The position numbers and the translations under genes were made by a program. A DNA stretch of 64,000 nt from contig NZ_KZ984555.1 of NCBI RefSeq assembly GCF_003574445.1, positions 272,360 through 336,359 of the forward strand, read 5' to 3'. The notes beneath the pieces were generated by a model. The model made no database searches, had not been told where the DNA came from, and saw only the letters and a program-made list of their open reading frames with translations. Shown piece by piece: positions 59,389-64,000 of this stretch. Numbering within the stretch: the first letter of the stretch is position 1; every line of letters starts with the position of its first letter. Source of the DNA: Streptomyces sp. YIM 130001. GTDB lineage: Bacteria; Actinomycetota; Actinomycetes; Streptomycetales; Streptomycetaceae.

Positions 59389-59437
59389 CGGAGGCACCTC
59401 CGGTAGTGCTAGGGTCGACTAGACGGAGGATCCTCCG
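59389..59437. promoter_or_regulatory. two CGGAGG-N2-CCTCCG operators
   Basis: CGGAGGCACCTCCG (59389-59402) and CGGAGGATCCTCCG (59424-59437) are perfect 6-bp-arm palindromes with centres 35 bp apart, between the divergent TetR and aldo/keto reductase genes. They are the likely TetR sites. The first also contains the only GGAGG near the TetR start, so repression could block its ribosome site region too. Confidence 0.75.
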
Positions 59438-59469
59438 CTTTCCCATCATCGCACGAGAGCAGGCCCTTC

Positions 59470-60414
59470 ATGACTCCCAGCAGCACCCCCTCCCCCGAGG
59501 TCACAGCCTCAGGCGTTCCCCGCCCCGGAGGCTCCGGTCCGCTCGCCGGACGCATCGTCTCCCGCGTCGGATACGGAGCGATGCAGCTCGAGCGGTTGCG
59601 CGGCGACCGCGGCGCCGCCCTCGCACTGGTCCGCCGCGCGCTCGAACTCGGCGTCGACCACCTCGACACCGCCCAGTTCTACGGCGACGGCTTCGTCAAC
59701 GAAGTCATCGGTGAGGCGGTCCGCGACCAGGACGACGTCCTGGTCGCCAGCAAGGTCGGCGCCACCCCGGACACGGGCGGCCCGCTGCCGCTCCGGCCCG
59801 CGCAGCGGCCCGACGAGCTCAGGGCCGGCGTCGAGGACAATCTCGCGAGCCTGGGCACCGACCGGATCCCCCTCGTGAACCTGCGCCGCCTGGACACCGG
59901 CCCCGGCCTGCGGGCCGAGGGGGACCAGGTAGTCGACCTCGACGACCAGCTCGACGTGATGATCGCCCTGCGCAAGGAGGGCAAGATCGGCGCGATCGGG
60001 CTGAGCAGTGTGACACTCGACGGGCTGCGCCGGGCGATCCCGGCCGGTATCACCTGCGTCCAGAACGCCTACAGTGTCGTGGCACGCGACGACGAGGATC
60101 TGCTCGACCTCTGCCGCAGCGAAGGCATCGCGTGGGTGCCGTACTTCCCGCTCGGCGGCGCGTTCCCCGGGCTGCCCAAGGCAACCGAGGAGCCGGCCGT
60201 GCTCGACGCGGCACGGTCCCTCGGCGCCACCCCTTCGCAGGTGGCACTGGCCTGGCTGCTGCGGCACGCCCCGAACGTACTGCTCATCCCCGGCACGGCG
60301 GACGCCGACCACCTGCGGGCGAACGTCGCGGCAGGCGCGATCACCTTCGACGAGGAGACCCTCGCCGCGCTGGACGCCATCCCCTCGCGCTCGGCGGACG
60401 TCCCCCTCGGCTGA
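59470..60414 (+). CDS. aldo/keto reductase
   Basis: A 314-residue NADPH-dependent aldo/keto reductase. The catalytic tetrad region shows Asp in HLDTAQFYG with the active-site Tyr, and Lys in VLVASKVGA. The usual LHR histidine motif is replaced by VNLRRLD, so the hydrogen-bonding residue of the tetrad may be changed. The NADP part is LLIPGTADADHLRANV. ATG 59470 is the start. It is divergent from the TetR gene with two operators in between, so it is probably induced by a carbonyl or xenobiotic compound. Confidence 0.88.
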   Translation: MTPSSTPSPEVTASGVPRPGGSGPLAGRIVSRVGYGAMQLERLRGDRGAALALVRRALELGVDHLDTAQFYGDGFVNEVIGEAVRDQDDVLVASKVGATPDTGGPLPLRPAQRPDELRAGVEDNLASLGTDRIPLVNLRRLDTGPGLRAEGDQVVDLDDQLDVMIALRKEGKIGAIGLSSVTLDGLRRAIPAGITCVQNAYSVVARDDEDLLDLCRSEGIAWVPYFPLGGAFPGLPKATEEPAVLDAARSLGATPSQVALAWLLRHAPNVLLIPGTADADHLRANVAAGAITFDEETLAALDAIPSRSADVPLG

Positions 60415-60480
60415 TCGGGTACGGGCCTGTACGGGGGACCGGGGTCGGGGCCCTGCGGGCTGGGGGGCGACGCGTTCGTA

Positions 60481-61641
60481 TCAACTGGCGGGAAGGTCGC
60501 CGAGGATCGCGTCGACCACGCGGGCGTGGCGGCGCCCGTCGGGGTCCCGCCAGTCGTGACCGCAGCCGGGGCAGCGCCAGTTCGGGGCGTCGGGCAGGAC
60601 CTGGCAGCCACCGGGGCGGGGTGCCACGAGGCCGAGGTCCTGTGCGCGCAGCATCGCCGCCCCGGGGAAGTGGAGGCCGCCGGTCAGCGGGATCGGCACA
60701 CCCGCGCATCGCGGACAGCCGGGCGGTGAGGGCGGCGGAGCCGGTGCGGGCAGGCGACGGTACGGCAGCGCGAAGGCGTACGCGCGCTCTGCGCCACAGC
60801 CCTGGCACCGGCCGGTGAAGCGGGAGAGGAGCCGATCGTCCGACGTCTCGAGGGCGTTGCGCCAATGACAGCGGAACTCTCCGCATGCGCACGTCCGGTG
60901 GGCGACATCGGCGAAGGCGCCGAGATTGGAGTCGTGGCCCTCCTCGAGCGGCGGCTCGCGGAACGCGTCGGGGCCGTCGGGCTCGGACAGGCCGTACTGC
61001 TTGCGTTTCCACAGCGCCGCGTCGGAGGTGATCTCCCCGGACCCGCCGCATCCGATACAGGCGCCGGGTCCGCCCTGACCGCCCCAGCACCAGCAACGGC
61101 CGTAGCCACCGGTGCCACCGCGGCCGCTGCCCTCGCAGTCCATGCACGCGCCCCAGCCGTAGCACTCCGCGCAGAGCACGCCCCCGACCGTGCTGAGTGT
61201 GAAGTGGGGCTGCCGCAGGTCGCGTTCGGTGAACAGGACCGGCGTCCAACCGGTGAGCGTGAGGATTCCCGGGCCGCTGCCTGAGTAGATCCTCACCCGG
61301 AGATCGCCGTGCCCGGCCGTGCCCCAGATCTCGCCGCCCTTCCAGTCACCGTGCGAGGTGTGCGCCGACCACCCTGCGGCTGTGAAGGTGTCCACCGCGT
61401 CGTCGAGGCCCAGGCCCGCGGGGCGCTCCTCGCCGCCGATGGCGACGAGGAAGAGATAGCGGTGGCCGAGGGGTTCGGGGTGGACCATCCGTACGGGGTC
61501 GGTCCATTCACGGAGCGTTCCGGTCGGCGACCCCGGCTCCAACTGACGTTCTATGGCGCGCAGTTGATCCCGCAGCCATCCCGCGCTGCCGGGGAGTTCC
61601 GGCTCCTGCCGTCCACCCCGCTCCTCCGCCTCACCGGCCAT
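60481..61641 (-). CDS. cysteine-rich protein with DnaJ-like zinc-finger segment
   Basis: A 386-residue protein that I do not recognise as a whole. The N-terminal 160 residues look globular (HRYLFLVAIGGEERPAGLGL). A central DnaJ-like cysteine-rich part carries CxxC pairs: CAEC, CMDCEGSG, CWCWGGQG and CIGCGGSG. Further CxxC pairs follow: CQGC, CPRC and a final zinc-ribbon CPGCGHDW. There is no J domain. It may be a metal-binding protein that holds or folds others. ATG 61641 overlaps the GNAT gene by 11 nt, so they are probably co-expressed. Confidence 0.7.
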   Translation of the reverse strand: MAGEAEERGGRQEPELPGSAGWLRDQLRAIERQLEPGSPTGTLREWTDPVRMVHPEPLGHRYLFLVAIGGEERPAGLGLDDAVDTFTAAGWSAHTSHGDWKGGEIWGTAGHGDLRVRIYSGSGPGILTLTGWTPVLFTERDLRQPHFTLSTVGGVLCAECYGWGACMDCEGSGRGGTGGYGRCWCWGGQGGPGACIGCGGSGEITSDAALWKRKQYGLSEPDGPDAFREPPLEEGHDSNLGAFADVAHRTCACGEFRCHWRNALETSDDRLLSRFTGRCQGCGAERAYAFALPYRRLPAPAPPPSPPGCPRCAGVPIPLTGGLHFPGAAMLRAQDLGLVAPRPGGCQVLPDAPNWRCPGCGHDWRDPDGRRHARVVDAILGDLPAS

Positions 61642-62110
61642 CCCGGTCGCCTTCCCCGCTGTCACCGGCCGCAAGATGCAGCAACGGGAACGGGCGGCCG
61701 TCGCCGTCGGTGGCGCTGCGGCCGATGGTACGGAAGCCCTTGCGGCGGTAGAACTCGACTGCCTGCGGGTTCTGTTCGTTCACGTCGACGAGCAGGCCGG
61801 GGATCTTCGCCAGTGCGTCACGCAGCAGCGCGCTGCCCACTCCCCCGCCACGCTGCCGCGCATCGACGAAGAGCATCTCCAGCTTGCCGTCCGCCAGACC
61901 GGAGAAGCCGACGATCCGCGCACCGTCGCCCGACACCGCTACGGTGACGTCGAGTTGGGGGAGATAGTCGGAGATGATGCGCTGCTCGTAGTAGGTGATG
62001 TCACCTGCGGCCAGGAAGTCGTGGGTCGCCTCGACCGCGCTCCGCCAGACCTCGACGAGGCGGGGCCATTCGCCCGCTCCGGCGCAGGGCCGGAGTTCGA
62101 CGCCGTTCAT
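61631..62110 (-). CDS. GNAT-family N-acetyltransferase
   Basis: A 159-residue GNAT. The start MNGVELRPCAGAGEWPRLVEVW, marked by its first strand and helix, is followed by 'LEMLFVDARQRGGGVGSALL', the acetyl-CoA loop, and VNEQNPQAVEFYRRKGF. It resembles the PhnO/YjaB-like small acetyltransferases. ATG 62110 is chosen; upstream codons are Arg-rich and unlikely. It is followed by the cysteine-rich gene with an 11-nt overlap. The substrate is unknown. Confidence 0.85.
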   Translation of the reverse strand: MNGVELRPCAGAGEWPRLVEVWRSAVEATHDFLAAGDITYYEQRIISDYLPQLDVTVAVSGDGARIVGFSGLADGKLEMLFVDARQRGGGVGSALLRDALAKIPGLLVDVNEQNPQAVEFYRRKGFRTIGRSATDGDGRPFPLLHLAAGDSGEGDRDGR

Positions 62111-62288
62111 CCCGAATCCTTCCCATCGCGACCGGTGATCACCTCGGCGGGCCCGGGGTGATCCCCTCCATGCTGACTCCCGCACCCGACCCGGGGCAGC
62201 ACCACCACTGTGCCCGGTCCACCACTGTGCCCGATCCGCCGGGATGCCCGCGATACGTCGGGATACCCGCGGCCGGGCTGCTACGTGC

Positions 62289-63320
62289 TCACTCCGTCTC
62301 CTGCGGATGCGGGCTCATGTGCGGTGGCTCGGCGGGGCGTTCGCGGCCTCCGTCACGTCCCGAGAACACGACGGCGAGGAGGGCGACGACCACCGCGGCG
62401 ACCAGGAGTCGGCCGCCGGCCCGCAGGACCCACGCCGTTCGTGAGGCGCCGGGATCGCTGACGCCGCCCAGCCGTTCGGTCCGCCGTACGGGTGTGAGCA
62501 GGCGCAGCAGGAGCAGCACGGCGACGGGTATCTGGAGCAGCCACAGGACGGTGCGGGGCCATTCGCCGAACCAGACGTTCGTGCCGTACAGGAGTGTGTG
62601 CCAGACGCTCAGGACGTAGACGAGGATGACGAAGCGGTGCAGTCGGCGCCAGGTGCGGGGACCGATGCGGTGGCGGACGTAGAAGAGGAGGCCGAGCGGG
62701 ACGGCGAGGTAGAGGGCCGCCTGGCCGATCGGGATGGCGACCTGGCCGGTGCCGGAGTCGTACCAGCCGGGTACGAAGGAGTCCGCGAAGCCGGTCCACA
62801 GACGGGCGAGCCAGCTCAACTGGTTCTCGTAGCGCACGAGTTCGGCCATGAACATCAGGCCGTGGGCGAGCATCAGGGCCATCGTGGTGAGGCTGGTGGT
62901 GCGGTGCCAGCGCTCCAGGGTCGCCCGGGACACGGGCAGCCGCGCCACGTGCCTGCCCGGGAGCAGCAGCCCGAGCATGACCGTGCCCCATGCCCACAGC
63001 AGGCCCGACCAGCCGAACGCCTGGCTGAGCAGGTACATCCAGTACGTCGTCGGGTCGTCCATGAAGGGCATGACCGTGACCGTCGACGAGGCCCCGGACT
63101 CCATCCGCGCGTAGAGGAACGCGAAGACGGCGGCGGTCACACCGAAAGCGGCCGCCGCGTCGGGCAGCGCAGCCCGGAGATCGGCCCGGAGGGTGACGCG
63201 GCCACCGGGGGCGCGCGCCGGAGGTGCGGTCGTCGTGCTTGCGGCAGGTGTGGTGTCGTCGATCGTGTCGTCCGGTGGCGGCGTGGTCTCGCCCGGTGGC
63301 AGCGTCTCGTCCGGCGGCAT
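62289..63320 (-). CDS. ferric-reductase-like transmembrane protein
   Basis: A 343-residue membrane protein. The first 45 residues are Thr/Pro/Asp-rich and disordered. About seven membrane segments follow, with histidines placed as in the ferric-reductase-like heme-binding core: RWHRTTSLTTMALMLAHGLM (first pair) and RRLHRFVILVYVLSVWHTLL (second pair). No flavin or NADPH domain is fused, so it would need a partner or only bind heme. ATG 63320 is used because codons before it are out of character. It stands alone between two divergent regions. Confidence 0.82.
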   Translation of the reverse strand: MPPDETLPPGETTPPPDDTIDDTTPAASTTTAPPARAPGGRVTLRADLRAALPDAAAAFGVTAAVFAFLYARMESGASSTVTVMPFMDDPTTYWMYLLSQAFGWSGLLWAWGTVMLGLLLPGRHVARLPVSRATLERWHRTTSLTTMALMLAHGLMFMAELVRYENQLSWLARLWTGFADSFVPGWYDSGTGQVAIPIGQAALYLAVPLGLLFYVRHRIGPRTWRRLHRFVILVYVLSVWHTLLYGTNVWFGEWPRTVLWLLQIPVAVLLLLRLLTPVRRTERLGGVSDPGASRTAWVLRAGGRLLVAAVVVALLAVVFSGRDGGRERPAEPPHMSPHPQETE

Positions 63321-63566
63321 GCGGCAAGTGTGGCTCAGGTGGCGGGAGTTGCTGCTTATGCAAACCGGCCAGGGTGGCGCACGGCAACCCGGCCACCCGT
63401 CGTTCCGCAAAGGCGGAATTCTCGCCTCTCTCCCCGGGCTCGCGCCACCGAATCTTTCAAGTGTGGTCTATACAGGCCGCGTTTGGCATAGTGCGCCGGG
63501 ACCGGAGCGAGGAGTACCGGGCGGGCGCCGCCGCGCGCTCCGGTACCCACCGAAGGGGGAAGTACG

Positions 63567-64000
63567 GTGCGCAGGCGCAGGCCGCGGGAGGTCAAGGACC
63601 TCATCGCCCGACTCGGGGCCCGCCTTGACCTGCCGGCGCCCGCAGCACCGGAGCAGCTGTTCGCGGCGCTCCTGGCCGCCGCGTCCGAACTCAGAGGCCG
63701 CCAGATCGTGTTGCTCGAGGAGGAGTTCCCGCACCGGACGGCCACCGGACTCTGGCTCGACATGCCGGATCGCGACGTGATCGTGGTGGACGCGCGAGCC
63801 ACTCCGTTCCACCAACTGGCCATCATCTGCCACGAGATCTGGCACATCCTCAAGGGCGACTGCGGTCATCACGACGAGGCCGCGAGCGGCGCGGCACAGG
63901 CCCTCAGCGACCGTTCCGAACTGCACAGTGCCGTACGGCAGGTGGCGGCGCGCACCGCGTTCGACGAGGCGAGCGAGCAGGACGCGGAAACGTTCGCGCT
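63567..64000 (+). CDS. ImmA/IrrE-like HExxH protein (cut by window edge)
   Basis: An open frame from GTG 63567 runs off the window with 144 codons visible. AGGGGGA lies six bases upstream. The protein has 'MRRRRPREVKDLIARLGARL' at its start and the zinc motif HEIWH at residues 89-93, in a context (IICHEIWHILKGDCGHHDE) like the ImmA/IrrE-type metallopeptidases often annotated as toxin components in Streptomyces. Such proteins cleave repressors or act with a membrane partner encoded next. The 246-base divergent gap holds the promoters for it and the ferric-reductase-like gene. Confidence 0.75.
   Translation, partial: MRRRRPREVKDLIARLGARLDLPAPAAPEQLFAALLAAASELRGRQIVLLEEEFPHRTATGLWLDMPDRDVIVVDARATPFHQLAIICHEIWHILKGDCGHHDEAASGAAQALSDRSELHSAVRQVAARTAFDEASEQDAETFA

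Noticed and set aside
1..64000. tRNA, rRNA, CRISPR arrays, IS elements and phage integration sites
   Set aside because: I looked for cloverleaf-like segments, regularly spaced repeats, transposase or integrase motifs and long terminal repeats, and found none that I could support.

Overview
The window is very GC-rich, with strong third-position GC bias, many GTG and TTG starts, tightly overlapping operons and divergent TetR, GntR and LysR regulators. This points to a Streptomyces-like actinomycete chromosome. I saw no rRNA, tRNA, CRISPR array, insertion sequence or phage gene. Both ends cut through genes.

Layout. 1-4361: end of an FAD-linked oxidase, an FGGY sugar kinase, a VOC protein, an alpha/beta hydrolase and an acetylxylan-esterase-like protein. 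4445-14229: a complete VanA-type glycopeptide resistance locus (vanJ, vanY, vanX, vanA, vanH, a second murF, a GNAT gene, vanK, vanR, vanS). 14445-20557: an oligosaccharide ABC importer, a GH1 beta-glucosidase and a secreted glycoamylase-like (GH144-type) protein. 20912-28102: a TPM-domain/PspA envelope pair, a large PAS-GAF-PP2C-ATPase phosphatase, an anti-sigma-like ATPase, a Nudix hydrolase and a small SPOR protein. 28308-34151: the urea transporter operon urtABCDE behind a GlnR-type site, plus a GntR/UTRA regulator. 34512-47503: a DUF4190 membrane protein, a subtilase, a threonine-synthase-like enzyme, an FAD monooxygenase with its divergent TetR, a GH87-like beta-helix glucanase, TerD, two RibD-C/DHFR-like proteins, a LysR regulator and a DUF1648/YtrA pair. 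47742-58498: a five-gene overlapping operon encoding DUF4132, a MoxR AAA+ ATPase, DUF5682, a vWA protein and a SWIM zinc-finger protein. 58778-64000: a TetR/aldo-keto reductase pair, a DnaJ-zinc-finger-like protein, a GNAT, a ferric-reductase-like membrane protein and the start of an ImmA/IrrE-type HExxH protein.

How the parts work together. In the van locus, VanS/VanR should switch on VanH (pyruvate to D-lactate), VanA (D-Ala-D-Lac), VanX and VanY (removal of D-Ala-D-Ala and terminal D-Ala), an alternative MurF (loading the depsipeptide), VanK (cross-bridge addition on D-Lac stems) and VanJ (membrane phosphatase-like, teicoplanin resistance). A 41-bp element occurs three times at the promoters. 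Five promoters share one geometry: the element, then 10 or 11 nt, a -10-like hexamer, 6 nt, and ATG. This suggests a VanR regulon of leaderless mRNAs.

The least explained system is the MoxR/vWA operon. Its DUF5682 protein carries, in order, motifs resembling the TraB/ChaN/EreA hydrolase clan. This suggests a AAA+ plus vWA remodeller acting with a cryptic hydrolase, a SWIM protein and a HEAT-like scaffold.
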